Source of the DNA: Streptomyces sp. Tu 3180
GTDB taxonomy: Bacteria > Actinomycetota > Actinomycetes > Streptomycetales > Streptomycetaceae
NCBI RefSeq assembly: GCF_009852415.1
Contig: NZ_WOXS01000002.1
Coordinates: forward strand, 2,440,501-2,504,500
Length of the DNA: 64,000 bases
Reading direction: 5' to 3'
Positions 16,756-24,827 of the stretch are shown here, in pieces. Every line of letters starts with the position of its first letter. The first letter of the stretch is position 1. The notes under the pieces were generated by a model. It saw only the letters and a program-made list of their open reading frames with translations, was not told the DNA's origin and did no database searches. Position numbers and translations under genes: made by a program.

Positions 16756-17070
16756 ATGGTCTTCACTCGCCGGATGGCGGCCCTGGCCGCCGTCGTACTG
16801 ATCCCCCTGGGCGTGGCCGCCACGAGCTTCGCCCTCGCCGACAGTCCCGAACCGCCCAAGGTCCCGCCGCGGGTGGAACTGGACAGCGGCTCCCCCACCC
16901 CGACGCCCACGGCCCCGTCCGCGCGGCCCGAACCGACGCCGAGCGACGAGGTCGTCTCCCGGCCTCCGGTGACCGACAGCCCAGCGGGTGATGACGATGA
17001 CGACGACCGCGGCCGGGACTCCTCGGACGACGGACCCGGCGGGGACGACGGACCGGGTGACGACGGCTGA
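16756..17070 (+). CDS. Small secreted protein with Asp-rich C-terminus
   Basis: A 104-residue protein. Residues 1-28 are a clear signal peptide (RR, hydrophobic core, ASFALA|DS), followed by a Pro/Ser/Thr-rich linker and an extreme acidic tail with six consecutive Asp and repeated DDGPGG units. No cysteine is present. The acidic repeats could bind divalent cations, but that is a guess. It is the first gene of an operon with a sensor kinase and response regulator, whose coding region overlaps its last 14 nt, so it may be a ligand, modulator or target of that system. Confidence 0.7.
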   Translation: MVFTRRMAALAAVVLIPLGVAATSFALADSPEPPKVPPRVELDSGSPTPTPTAPSARPEPTPSDEVVSRPPVTDSPAGDDDDDDRGRDSSDDGPGGDDGPGDDG

Positions 17071-18496
17071 CGGTGTCCGCCGGCGGATATCCGCCCGGGT
17101 CCGCATCCTGCTGTGGCTGCTGTTCGTCATGGCCGTCGCGCTCGCCTCGGTCGCCATGACCACCCGCTCCTTCCTGCTGCGGGACGTCGACGACCGGATC
17201 AACGGGCTGCTCACCCAGGAGGCCGGCGAGTTCGCCAACTTCGAGCGGCGGGGCTTCGACCCGGAGACGGGCCGGCCGTTCACCGACCCGGACCGGCTGC
17301 TGCGGGTTTTCCTGGAGCGGCAGTACGCCGACCCGGACGAGGAGCTGATCGGTCTGGTGGCCCGCCGGAACGGCGGCCCGGCGCAGATCATCCAGCCGCG
17401 CGACCTGCCCGTCGCGCTGCCGCTGCACCGGGACCCCGACGCCAGGCGCCGCGTCTTCGACTCGCCCGAACCCTCCGGCGTGCTGCACCGGCCCGAGGGG
17501 GAGATCCGCTGGGCCAAGGTGTCCGTGGCCCGGTACGGCGGCGGCGACCCGGCGGCGGCGTTCGTCGTCGCCTTCCACCCCGAGCGCGAAGTGGCCCGGG
17601 TGGACGAGGTGTTCCGGGTGCTGCTCGCCATCTCCGGGGTCGCGCTGCTGCTGACCACCGGCATCGGCTGGGCGGTCGCCGGGCGGATCCTGCAGCCCGT
17701 GCGGCTGGTGCGCACCGCCGCCGCGCAGCTCACCGAGCAGGACCTCACCCGCCGCATCCCGGTGCGCGGCCGCGACGACATCGCGGCCCTCGCCGAGACG
17801 TTCAACGCGATGCTCGACCGGCTGGAGCGGGCCTTCGCCACCCAGCGGCAGTTCGTCGACGACGCCGGTCACGAGCTGCGCACCCCGATCACCATCGTGC
17901 GCGGCCATCTGGAGCTGATGGGCGACGACCCGGCCGAACGCGAGGAGACCGTCCGCCTGGTCACCGACGAACTGGACCGGATGAGCCGCATCGTGGAGGA
18001 CCTGCTGCTGCTCGCCAAGGCCGAACGCCCCGACTTCGTCACCCCGGAGCCGGTGCAGCTCGCCGAACTCACCGCCGACGTCTACGTCAAGGCCCGCACC
18101 CTGGGCGAACGCGACTGGCGGCTCACCGGGACGGCGGACCGGGAGGCGCAGCTGGACCCGCAGCGCATCACCCAGGCCATGGTGCAGCTGGCGCAGAACG
18201 CGGTGCAGCACACCACCACCGGCCAGACCATCCGCATCGGCTCCCGCGCCGAGGGCTCCCGCATCGAGCTGTACGTCGCCGACTCCGGCCCCGGTGTCCG
18301 GCCGCAGGACCGGGAGCTGGTCTTCGAACGCTTCCGGCGCGGCACCTCCCGGCGCGGCGCGCGCGGTTCGGGCGCCGGGCTCGGCCTGTCGATCGTCAAG
18401 GCGATCGCGGAGGGCCACGGCGGCCGGGTCCGCCTGCACGACACCGAGGGCGGCGGCGCCACCTTCGTACTCACCTTTGAGGAGGCACCCAGGTGA
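17057..18496 (+). CDS. Sensor histidine kinase
   Basis: A 479-residue class I kinase. It has a first membrane helix (about 17-37), an extracytoplasmic sensor region of about 150 residues, a second helix (about 193-215), HAMP, HisKA with the phospho-acceptor His near 272 in DDAGHELRTPI, and an HATPase domain with GSGAGLGLSIVKAIAEGHGG. GTG at 17057 is preferred over a GTG/ATG at 16988/16991, because the latter would translate the Asp-coding repeat in another frame and add a Thr-rich stretch. It overlaps the upstream gene by 14 nt and the regulator by 4 nt, implying translational coupling. Confidence 0.9.
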   Translation: MTTADGVRRRISARVRILLWLLFVMAVALASVAMTTRSFLLRDVDDRINGLLTQEAGEFANFERRGFDPETGRPFTDPDRLLRVFLERQYADPDEELIGLVARRNGGPAQIIQPRDLPVALPLHRDPDARRRVFDSPEPSGVLHRPEGEIRWAKVSVARYGGGDPAAAFVVAFHPEREVARVDEVFRVLLAISGVALLLTTGIGWAVAGRILQPVRLVRTAAAQLTEQDLTRRIPVRGRDDIAALAETFNAMLDRLERAFATQRQFVDDAGHELRTPITIVRGHLELMGDDPAEREETVRLVTDELDRMSRIVEDLLLLAKAERPDFVTPEPVQLAELTADVYVKARTLGERDWRLTGTADREAQLDPQRITQAMVQLAQNAVQHTTTGQTIRIGSRAEGSRIELYVADSGPGVRPQDRELVFERFRRGTSRRGARGSGAGLGLSIVKAIAEGHGGRVRLHDTEGGGATFVLTFEEAPR

Positions 18497-19155
18497 ACCG
18501 GATCCTGATCGTCGAGGACGAGGAGCGCATCGCCTCCTTCGTGGAGAAGGGCCTGCGCGCCAACGGCTTCACCACCACCGTCGTCCCCGACGGCGAGAGC
18601 GGCTACGCGTACGCGCTGACCGGGGGGTTCGACCTGGTCGTCCTGGACATCGGGCTGCCCGGCCGGGACGGCTTCACGGTCCTGCGCGAGCTGCGCGAGT
18701 CCCGGGTGACGACGCCGGTGATCGTGCTGACCGCCCGGGACTCGGTGCGCGACACGGTGGCCGGCCTGGAGGGCGGCGCCGACGACTGGATGACCAAGCC
18801 GTTCCGCTTCGAGGAACTGCTCGCCCGGGTACGGCTGCGGCTGCGCACGGCGGCCCGCGCGCCGGAGGTGACGGTACTGAGGTCCGGCGACCTCTCCCTG
18901 GACCTGCGCACCCGCAGGGCGCGGGCCGCGGAGCGCACCGTCGACCTGACGGCCCGTGAGTTCGTGCTGCTGGAACTGTTCCTGAGGCACCCCGGGCAGG
19001 TGCTCTCCCGCGAGCAGATCCTGTCCCACGTGTGGGGCTACGACTTCGACCCGGGCTCCAACATCGTGGACGTCTACGTACGGGCGCTGCGCAAGAAGCT
19101 CGGCGCGGAGAGGGTGGAGACGGTCCGCGGGATGGGCTACCGGCTCCCCGCGTGA
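18493..19155 (+). CDS. OmpR/PhoB-family response regulator
   Basis: A 220-residue regulator. The receiver domain has acidic pocket Glu8/Asp9, phospho-acceptor Asp52 (VVLDIGLPG), the Thr of VLTARD and the Lys of MTKPF. The C-terminal winged helix (about 125-220) contains LTAREFVLLELFLRHPGQVLSR and NIVDVYVRALRKKL. The GTG overlaps the kinase stop codon as GTGA, with GAGGAGG upstream. The matching YTCATC direct repeats before the operon and before the downstream permease make both likely targets; this is inferred from the repeat geometry. Confidence 0.93.
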   Translation: MNRILIVEDEERIASFVEKGLRANGFTTTVVPDGESGYAYALTGGFDLVVLDIGLPGRDGFTVLRELRESRVTTPVIVLTARDSVRDTVAGLEGGADDWMTKPFRFEELLARVRLRLRTAARAPEVTVLRSGDLSLDLRTRRARAAERTVDLTAREFVLLELFLRHPGQVLSREQILSHVWGYDFDPGSNIVDVYVRALRKKLGAERVETVRGMGYRLPA

Positions 19156-19182
19156 GGTCCCCCGCCGCCGGGTGAAGTTCCC

Positions 19183-19210
19183 TTCATCTTCGGCTCATCG
19201 ACGGCTCACG
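19183..19210. promoter_or_regulatory. OmpR-type direct repeat upstream of the SLC13 permease
   Basis: TTCATCTTCGGCTCATC at 19183-19199 repeats, with one substitution, the motif before the two-component operon. A third, degenerate half-site CTCACG at 19205-19210 keeps the 11-bp phase. The array sits immediately before the permease start at 19221. Confidence 0.6.
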
Positions 19211-19220
19211 GCCCGGGTGA

Positions 19221-20648
19221 ATGCTCGATGACGTGAGCCTGAATCCCCGACTGACCGCCGCCCTGTGCGTGGCCCTGTCACTGTGCGCGCTGCTCGCGGT
19301 GCCCGGCAACTTCCCCGGCCTGAGCGGGGACGCGCGCCTCACCCTCGCCGTGTTCGCGCTGGCGACCTGCGCCTGGATCGGCACGCCGGTCGACGACACC
19401 TACATCGCGCTGGGCGCCGGACTCGCGCTGACGGTGACCGGGGTGATCAGCAGCGACACCCTCTTCGGCACCCTGGGCGACTCCACGGTGTGGCTGCTGA
19501 TCTGCGCGTTCGTCCTCGCGGCCGCGGTGACCCGGACCGGGCTCGCCGGGCGGGCGGCCGCCTTCCTGGTCGGCGGGGCGCGCACGGTGCGGCAGTTGAC
19601 GCACCTGACGACCGCCGCACTGGTCGTCACCGCGTTCGCGGTGCCCGCCACCTCGGGCCGTGCGGCGCTCGCGCTGCCGGTGTTCCTGGCCCTCGCCAAG
19701 GCGCTCGCGGACCGGAAACGGCTGGTCGTGATGCTGGCGCTGCTGTTCCCGACCGTGATCCTGCTGTCCGCGGTGGCGACCCTGATCGGTGCGGGCGCGC
19801 ACCTGATCACCGTGTCGGTGCTGTGGGAGGCCACCGGGGACCGGGTCGGCTTCACGCAGTGGCTGCTGCTGGGGCTGCCGCTGGCGGTGGCCTCCTCCCA
19901 CCTCGCCGCCGAGGCCGTCCTGTTGACCACCACCCGGCGCGCCGACCGCGGGGGTCCGGTGCACATCACCGCCGAGGAGATCCAGCGGCACAGCGACCGC
20001 CCGGTCACCGGCCCCTGGACGCAGGCCGAGAAGCGCTGCGCCCTGCTGCTCGCCACGGTCGTCGCCCTGTGGTGCAGCGAGCCGCTGCACCGGGTGCCGC
20101 CGGCCGTGGTGGCGCTGATCGGCGCGGTCGTCGCCGCCTCGCCGGCGCTGGGCACCGTACGGCTGAAGGACGCGCTGAGGACGGTGCCCTGGTCGCTGCT
20201 GCTGTTCATGGCGGCGACCATGGCGATGGGCGTGGCGCTCGCCGAGTCGGGTGCGGCGAAGTGGCTGGTCGGGGGGGTGCCGTCGGGCATCACCCCGGTG
20301 ATGTTCCTGGGGGTCGTCGTCGCGGTCGGCACGGCCGCCCACCTCGTCCTGCAGTCCCGTTCCGCCCGTTCCTCGGTGCTGGTCCCGCTGGTGGTCGCGG
20401 CGGCCGCGGGCGCCGGGGTGAACCCGGTCGCGGCGGCGCTGGCCTCCACCGCCGCCGCGGGCTTCTGCCACACGCTGCCGGCCTCCGCGAAACCGGTCAC
20501 GCTCTTCGCGGAGATCCCCGGCACCCCCACCTACACCCCGCGCGACCTGCTGCGGCTGTCCGCCGTGCTGGCCCCGCTGACCGCCGCCCTGGTCCTGCTG
20601 TTCGCCGTCGCGGTGTGGCCGCTGCTCGGCGTCCCCGTGACCCGCTAG
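19221..20648 (+). CDS. SLC13/DASS-type permease
   Basis: A 475-residue protein with about twelve membrane helices. Conserved hairpin-loop features of the divalent-anion:Na+ symporter family are present: VPATSGRAALALPVF near residue 140 and FCHTLPASAKPVTLF near 415, each at the start of a repeat half. Known members carry dicarboxylates, citrate or sulfate; the substrate is not determinable here. ATG at 19221 and an in-frame GTG at 19233 are both possible, and neither has a strong ribosome-binding site. The upstream direct repeats suggest control by the adjacent two-component system. Confidence 0.78.
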   Translation: MLDDVSLNPRLTAALCVALSLCALLAVPGNFPGLSGDARLTLAVFALATCAWIGTPVDDTYIALGAGLALTVTGVISSDTLFGTLGDSTVWLLICAFVLAAAVTRTGLAGRAAAFLVGGARTVRQLTHLTTAALVVTAFAVPATSGRAALALPVFLALAKALADRKRLVVMLALLFPTVILLSAVATLIGAGAHLITVSVLWEATGDRVGFTQWLLLGLPLAVASSHLAAEAVLLTTTRRADRGGPVHITAEEIQRHSDRPVTGPWTQAEKRCALLLATVVALWCSEPLHRVPPAVVALIGAVVAASPALGTVRLKDALRTVPWSLLLFMAATMAMGVALAESGAAKWLVGGVPSGITPVMFLGVVVAVGTAAHLVLQSRSARSSVLVPLVVAAAAGAGVNPVAAALASTAAAGFCHTLPASAKPVTLFAEIPGTPTYTPRDLLRLSAVLAPLTAALVLLFAVAVWPLLGVPVTR

Positions 20649-20708
20649 CCCTCCCCGAACCACCGAGGCCCGGCCCGCCGGGCCTCCCGTCCCACCAGGA
20701 GTGATCGC

Positions 20709-21926
20709 ATGCTCACCCGTGTCGTCGTAGCCCCCAGCGGCTTCAAGGAGTCGCTGTCCGCCGAGGCCGCCGCCGACGCCATCGCGGCGGGCGTCCGCCG
20801 GGTCCTGCCGGACGCGGAGATCGACCGGATCCCGCTGGTGGACGGCGGCGAGGGCACGGCCCCGGCGCTGGCCGCCGCGACCGGCGGGCGGCTGGTCGCC
20901 CTGGCCGCCACGGGCCCGGTCGGCGAACCGGTCGGCACGCACTTCGCGCTCCTCGGCTCCCGGGAGACCGCGGTGGTGGAGATGGCGGCGGTCGCGGGCC
21001 TCTCCCTGGTCCCGCGCACCCGGCGCGACCCCGGCGCCACGACCACGTACGGCGTCGGCGAGCTGATCCGCGCGGCGCTCGACCAGGGCGTGCGGCGCGT
21101 CCTGGTCGGCTGCGGCGACTCGGGCACCTCCGACGGCGGCGCGGGCGCGCTCCAGGCCCTCGGCGCCCGGCTGCTGGATGCGGACGGTTTCGAACTGCCG
21201 CGGGGCGGACGTGAGTTGACGCGCCTGGCGCGCATCGACCCGGCCGGCCTCGATCCCCGGCTGGACGACGTGGAGCTCCTCGTCGCCTGCAACCCCTTCA
21301 ACGTGCTGTGCGGCGAGCGGGGCGTGGCCCGGGTGTTCGGCCCGCAGAAGGGGGCGACCCCGGCCCAGGTCGAGGAGTTGTCGGCGGGACTGGAGAACTG
21401 GGCGCGCGTCCTCACCCGCGATCTCGCCGTCACCGGCACCGATCTGCGCCACGGCCCCGGCACGGGCGCCTCCGGCGGGCTCGGCGCCGGTCTCGCCGCC
21501 CTCGGCGCGCGTCTCCTCCCCCGCTTCGACGTCCTGCTGGACCACCTCGACCTGGACGCCCGGCTGGCCCGCGCCGACCTGGTCGTCACCGCCGAGGGCG
21601 CCCTGGACCACCAGACGCCGCGCGGCAAGGTCCCGGCGGAGGTGGCCCGCCGCGCCAAGCGGTACGGGCGCCCGGTGCTCGCGCTGGCGGGGACGCTCGG
21701 CGAGGGGGCGCACGACGTGCCGGGCGTGGACGCCTGCCACGGCATCCTGCCCGCCCCGATGGCCCTCGCCGAGGCCCTGGTCCGCGGCGCCGAACTCCTC
21801 ACCGACGCCACGGAACGGGCCCTGCGGATGATCGTCCTGGGCGCCCGGCTACCGGTTCACGCGGAGCCGGCCGCCGCGGTGCGCGCCGAGGTGTCGGGCA
21901 CGCACCGCCCGTCCACCGTGCGGTAG
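20709..21926 (+). CDS. glxK: Glycerate kinase
   Basis: A 405-residue enzyme of the GarK/GlxK family, which phosphorylates D-glycerate with ATP. Characteristic stretches are VVAPSGFKESLSAEAAADAI, IPLVDGGEGT and GCGDSGTSDGGAGAL in the N-terminal half, and FGPQKGAT further on. The C-terminus (TERALRMIVLGARL onward) extends about 25 residues beyond the usual end and is encoded by DNA shared with the converging PLP enzyme (70-nt overlap). CAGGAG precedes the ATG. A related gene is near erpA/cobT in mycobacteria. Confidence 0.9.
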   Translation: MLTRVVVAPSGFKESLSAEAAADAIAAGVRRVLPDAEIDRIPLVDGGEGTAPALAAATGGRLVALAATGPVGEPVGTHFALLGSRETAVVEMAAVAGLSLVPRTRRDPGATTTYGVGELIRAALDQGVRRVLVGCGDSGTSDGGAGALQALGARLLDADGFELPRGGRELTRLARIDPAGLDPRLDDVELLVACNPFNVLCGERGVARVFGPQKGATPAQVEELSAGLENWARVLTRDLAVTGTDLRHGPGTGASGGLGAGLAALGARLLPRFDVLLDHLDLDARLARADLVVTAEGALDHQTPRGKVPAEVARRAKRYGRPVLALAGTLGEGAHDVPGVDACHGILPAPMALAEALVRGAELLTDATERALRMIVLGARLPVHAEPAAAVRAEVSGTHRPSTVR

Positions 21927-23287
21927 TTCCACTTCGCCCCGTCCCGCACGAGCTCCCCGACCGCCCGCACGAACCGCTCCACGTGCTCGTCCGGCGTGCC
22001 CGCGCCGAAGCTGACGCGGATGGCGTTGAGGGACCTCTCCCCCGGTGCCGCCTCGGGGGCGCCGCACTCGCCCTGGGCCTCCGGGTCACCGCCGAGCAGC
22101 CTGCGCACCAGCGGGTGGGCGCAGAACAGCCCGTCGCGTACGCCGATGCCGTACTCGGCGGACAGCGCCGCGGCGAAGTGGGAGCTGTTCCAGCCCTCGA
22201 CGACGAAGGAGAGCACGCCGACGCGCGGGGCGTCGTCCCCGAACAGGGACAGGAACCGCACCTCGGGGACGTCCGCGAGCCCCTCGCGCACCGTGCGGAT
22301 CAGGTGCTCCTCACGCGCGGCCAGCGCGTCGAAGCCGGCCTCGGTGAGCGCCTTGCAGGCGGAGGCGATGGAGTGGGCGCCGATGACGTTGGGCGAGCCG
22401 GCCTCGTGACGGGCCGCGCCGTCGTGCCACTCCACGTCCACTCCCCCGTCCGCGCGCCGGGTGACCCTGCGGCTGGCGCCGCCGCCCGCGAGGTACGGCT
22501 CGGCCTCCCGCAGCCAGTCGGCGCGGCCGGCCAGGACGCCGGAGCCGAAGGGGGCGTACAGCTTGTGCCCGGAGAAGGCGACCCAGTCGACGTCCAGTTC
22601 GGTCACCGAGACGGCGTGGTGCGGGGCCAGCTGGGCGGCGTCCAGGACGATCCGGGCGCCGTGCGCGTGCGCGACGGCGGCCAGTTCCCGTACGGGCCAC
22701 AGCTCACCGGTGACGTTGGAGGCGCCGGTGACGCACACCAGGGCCGGGCCATCGGGGCCTCCCCTGCTCGAGCGGAGCCGAGAGCCTGGGGAAGGGTCGC
22801 GGTCGGCGAGGGCGCGCTCCAGGGTCTCCACGGCCCGGCGCGGGCTGTCCGGGGCGTCGAGGTACGTGACGCGGGCGTCGCGCCAGGGCAGCAGGGAGGC
22901 GTGGTGCTCGGTCTCGAAGACGAAGACCTCGCAGCCGGCGGGCAGCGCGGCGGCGAGCAGGTTCAGGGAGTCGGTGGTGGAGCGGGTGAACACCACCTGG
23001 TCCCCGGCACGGCAGTCGAGGAACCCGGCGACGGTGCGGCGGGCGTTCTCGAACAGGTCGGTGGAGAGCTGGGAGAGGTAACCGGCGCCCCGGTGGACGC
23101 TGCCGTAGTACGGCGCGTAGGCGGCCACGTCGTCCCACACGCGCTGGAGGGCGGGGGCGCTGGCGGCGTAGTCGAGGGCGGCGTAGGTGACCTCGCCACC
23201 GGTGACGAGGGGGACGGTGACGTCCCGGCCCAGGACGGGCAGCGGGGCACGGACGGACCGGTCGGCGGCGACGGCGGAGACGGACAT
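21857..23287 (-). CDS. Class-V aminotransferase-fold PLP enzyme (SAM-IV controlled)
   Basis: A 476-residue PLP enzyme of the cysteine desulfurase/selenocysteine lyase superfamily. The Schiff-base Lys is Lys242 in AFSGHKLYAPFG; HH at 128-129 and DAAQ at 216-219 are the usual cofactor contacts. The SSGxxC loop of true IscS enzymes is absent, so sulfur transfer is not certain. Residues about 164-177 (DPSPGSRLRSSRG) are encoded by a dispersed Streptomyces repeat inserted in frame. A SAM-IV riboswitch about 160 nt upstream ties it to sulfur or methionine metabolism. GGGAG precedes the ATG. The 3' end overlaps glycerate kinase by 70 nt. Confidence 0.85.
   Translation of the reverse strand: MSVSAVAADRSVRAPLPVLGRDVTVPLVTGGEVTYAALDYAASAPALQRVWDDVAAYAPYYGSVHRGAGYLSQLSTDLFENARRTVAGFLDCRAGDQVVFTRSTTDSLNLLAAALPAGCEVFVFETEHHASLLPWRDARVTYLDAPDSPRRAVETLERALADRDPSPGSRLRSSRGGPDGPALVCVTGASNVTGELWPVRELAAVAHAHGARIVLDAAQLAPHHAVSVTELDVDWVAFSGHKLYAPFGSGVLAGRADWLREAEPYLAGGGASRRVTRRADGGVDVEWHDGAARHEAGSPNVIGAHSIASACKALTEAGFDALAAREEHLIRTVREGLADVPEVRFLSLFGDDAPRVGVLSFVVEGWNSSHFAAALSAEYGIGVRDGLFCAHPLVRRLLGGDPEAQGECGAPEAAPGERSLNAIRVSFGAGTPDEHVERFVRAVGELVRDGAKWNYRTVDGRCVPDTSARTAAAGSA
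22757..22796. repeat. Small dispersed Streptomyces repeat inside a coding region
   Basis: The segment contains CCCCTGCTCGAGCGGAGCC followed by GAGAGCCTGGGGAAGG. It resembles the imperfectly palindromic intergenic element I recall from many Streptomyces genomes (TCCCC...CTCGAGC...GCTCTCGG...GGGGA). Here it lies within the class-V PLP gene, in frame, adding about 13 residues. Identification is from memory of the family. Confidence 0.6.
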
Positions 23288-23446
23288 GGCGAACTCCCGT
23301 GGGGCAGGCGGAATCCCCGCGCGAGCGGACGGCGCTCGAGCGCGAAGGAGAAAGGAAGGGGTGGGCGGAGGCGGGGCTCGGCAGCCCTAACGCATTCGCT
23401 TGCTCACGGAAGGCTCCTCGACGACCAGGACCCCTGGTGTGCGAGG
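23288..23446 (-). promoter_or_regulatory. Expression platform of the SAM-IV riboswitch
   Basis: Downstream of the aptamer the leader runs 159 nt to the ATG. Hairpin GGACCCCT/AGGGGTCC (23451-23444 with 23435-23428) follows at once, overlapping the aptamer end. Then CCGTGAGC (23409-23402) repeats a strand of the aptamer's own 3' hairpin and could displace it by pairing with GCTCACGG (23466-23459). A small GGGCT/AGCCC hairpin lies at 23387-23374. No U-tract is visible, so control may be translational or Rho-dependent. Confidence 0.55.
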
Positions 23447-23565
23447 GGTCCGCGCTTGCCGTGAGCCTTGCTGCTCACGGCCTGGTCCTCACCCGGGGCA
23501 CCCCGCCACGGACGGAGGGTTGCCGGACAGCCGGCCGGGGCCTGATGGCTGTCGCTCGTGACCTG
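23447..23565 (-). promoter_or_regulatory. SAM-IV riboswitch aptamer
   Basis: Read on the minus strand, the leader contains the conserved SAM-IV blocks in order: GGTCACGAGCG (P1 and following), an ACAGCC...GGCTGT hairpin, CCGGCAACCCTCC, GGGGTGCCCCGGGTGA, GACCAGG, a CCGTGAGC/GCTCACGG hairpin, and GGCAAGCGCGG at the 3' end. This matches the actinobacterial SAM-IV RNA as I remember it, including the joining sequences. The RNA binds S-adenosylmethionine and represses sulfur-metabolism genes when SAM is plentiful. It precedes the class-V PLP enzyme. Confidence 0.92.
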
Positions 23566-23571
23566 GACAGG

Positions 23572-23601
23572 AAACTACGTGAGGTGACCGGCGTCCCGCA
23601 A
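23572..23601 (-). promoter_or_regulatory. Candidate promoter for the SAM-IV transcript
   Basis: On the minus strand, TTGCGG (23601-23596) and TAGTTT (23577-23572) are 18 nt apart. A start about 7 nt further would fall at 23565, exactly where the aptamer's P1 begins. The -35 box overlaps the trpD terminator hairpin. Confidence 0.55.
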
Positions 23602-23623
23602 CCCGTGTCCGGATCGCGGGACG
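23592..23623 (-). terminator. trpD terminator hairpin
   Basis: CGTCCCGC (23592-23599) and GCGGGACG (23616-23623) form a perfect 8-bp stem with a smaller CCG/CGG pairing in the loop, 16 nt after the trpD stop codon. No U-tract. Confidence 0.5.
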
Positions 23624-23638
23624 TCTCCCCGGCGGGGG

Positions 23639-24703
23639 CTACGCGTTGCTGACGGCCACCCAGCGCTCCAGGACCCGCTTGGCGGCCCCCGAGTCGATCG
23701 CCTCGGCCGCCTTCGCCATCCCGGTGCGGATCCGCTCGGTCAGGGGGCCGGAGCCCGGCTCCAGGGCGACCAGCGCCGCCGCCGAGTTCAGCAGCACCGC
23801 GTCCCGTACGGGGCCCGGTTCGCCGTCCAGCAGCCGGCGGGCGACCTCCGCGTTGTAGGAGGCGTCGGCGCCGCGCAGGGCCTCCACGGGCACCAGCTCG
23901 ATGCCGACGTCGCGCGGGTCGAAGGTCTCCTCGTCCACCTTGCCGTCGCGCACCACCCACACCCTGGAGGTGGCGGTGGTGGTCAGCTCGTCCAGGCCGT
24001 CGTCGCCGCGGAACACCAGCGTGGAGTTGCCGCGTTCGGCGAAGACCCCGGCCATGATGGGCGCCATCCGGGGGTCGGCGACCCCCACCGCCTGCGCCTT
24101 GACCCGCGCCGGGTTGGCCAGCGGGCCGAGGAAGTTGAACACCGTGCGGATGCCCAGCTGTCCGCGGGCGGCGGCCACGTGGCGCAGCGCCGGGTGGAAC
24201 TTCACCGCGAAGCAGAAGGTGATCCCGGCCTCCTCGGCGACCTCGGCCACCCGCAGCGGGGTCAGCTCCAGGTTGACGCCCAGCTTCTCCAGGACGTCGG
24301 AGGCACCGGACGCGGAGGAGGCGGCCCGGTTGCCGTGCTTGACGACCTTCGCGCCGGTGCCGGCGACGACGATCGAGGACATCGTGGAGATGTTCACCGT
24401 CTTGGCGCCGTCGCCGCCGGTGCCGACGATGTCGACCGTCGCCCCGGGCACCTCGATCACCCTGGCGTGGTCGTACATCGCCCGCACGCAGCCGGTGATC
24501 TCCTCGACCGTCTCGCCCTTGGCCCGCAGGGACACCGCGAAGCCGGCGATCTGCGCGTCGGTCGCCTCGCCGCGCATGATGAGGTCCATCGCCCAGGCGG
24601 TGTCGTCGGCGGACAGGTCCCGGCCGTCCAGCAGTCCGTTCAGCAGGGCGGGCCAGGAGCGGCCCGCCGCGGTGTCGCCTCCAGCGGGGGTCACAGCGCT
24701 CAT
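23639..24703 (-). CDS. trpD: Anthranilate phosphoribosyltransferase
   Basis: A 354-residue enzyme for the second step of tryptophan synthesis: anthranilate plus PRPP gives phosphoribosyl-anthranilate. GTGGD at 94-98 (PRPP pyrophosphate site), the NIST loop just after it, KHGNRA near 121-126 and the DELT-type metal site GLDELTTT near 245 are all intact. The ATG at 24703 follows AGGAG; upstream in-frame codons would read through the terminator region. It stands alone, with no other trp gene adjacent, and lies beside the respiratory cluster as in mycobacteria. Confidence 0.95.
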   Translation of the reverse strand: MSAVTPAGGDTAAGRSWPALLNGLLDGRDLSADDTAWAMDLIMRGEATDAQIAGFAVSLRAKGETVEEITGCVRAMYDHARVIEVPGATVDIVGTGGDGAKTVNISTMSSIVVAGTGAKVVKHGNRAASSASGASDVLEKLGVNLELTPLRVAEVAEEAGITFCFAVKFHPALRHVAAARGQLGIRTVFNFLGPLANPARVKAQAVGVADPRMAPIMAGVFAERGNSTLVFRGDDGLDELTTTATSRVWVVRDGKVDEETFDPRDVGIELVPVEALRGADASYNAEVARRLLDGEPGPVRDAVLLNSAAALVALEPGSGPLTERIRTGMAKAAEAIDSGAAKRVLERWVAVSNA

Positions 24704-24766
24704 CAGCCGCTCCTGATCGTCGGGGGAAGGGTCTTCCAGGACCACCCTATCCACCCCCGGGCACGG

Positions 24767-24803
24767 CGAAGGGCCCCGTCCGAACACCGGACGGGGCCCT
24801 TCG
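24767..24803 (-). terminator. Terminator of the ctaE-qcrCAB operon
   Basis: A perfect 16-bp stem (24767-24782 with 24788-24803) and a 5-nt loop, 25 nt past the qcrB stop codon and before trpD, which is on the same strand. It should separate the two transcription units. Confidence 0.85.
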
Positions 24804-24827
24804 ACCGTGGCGTGGCGAGCGCTGCGA

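Noticed and set aside
16988..17056. Upstream GTG/ATG start for the sensor kinase
   Set aside because: It would translate the Asp-coding repeat of the previous gene in another frame, giving a Thr-rich stretch unlike kinase N-termini. GTG at 17057 is better.
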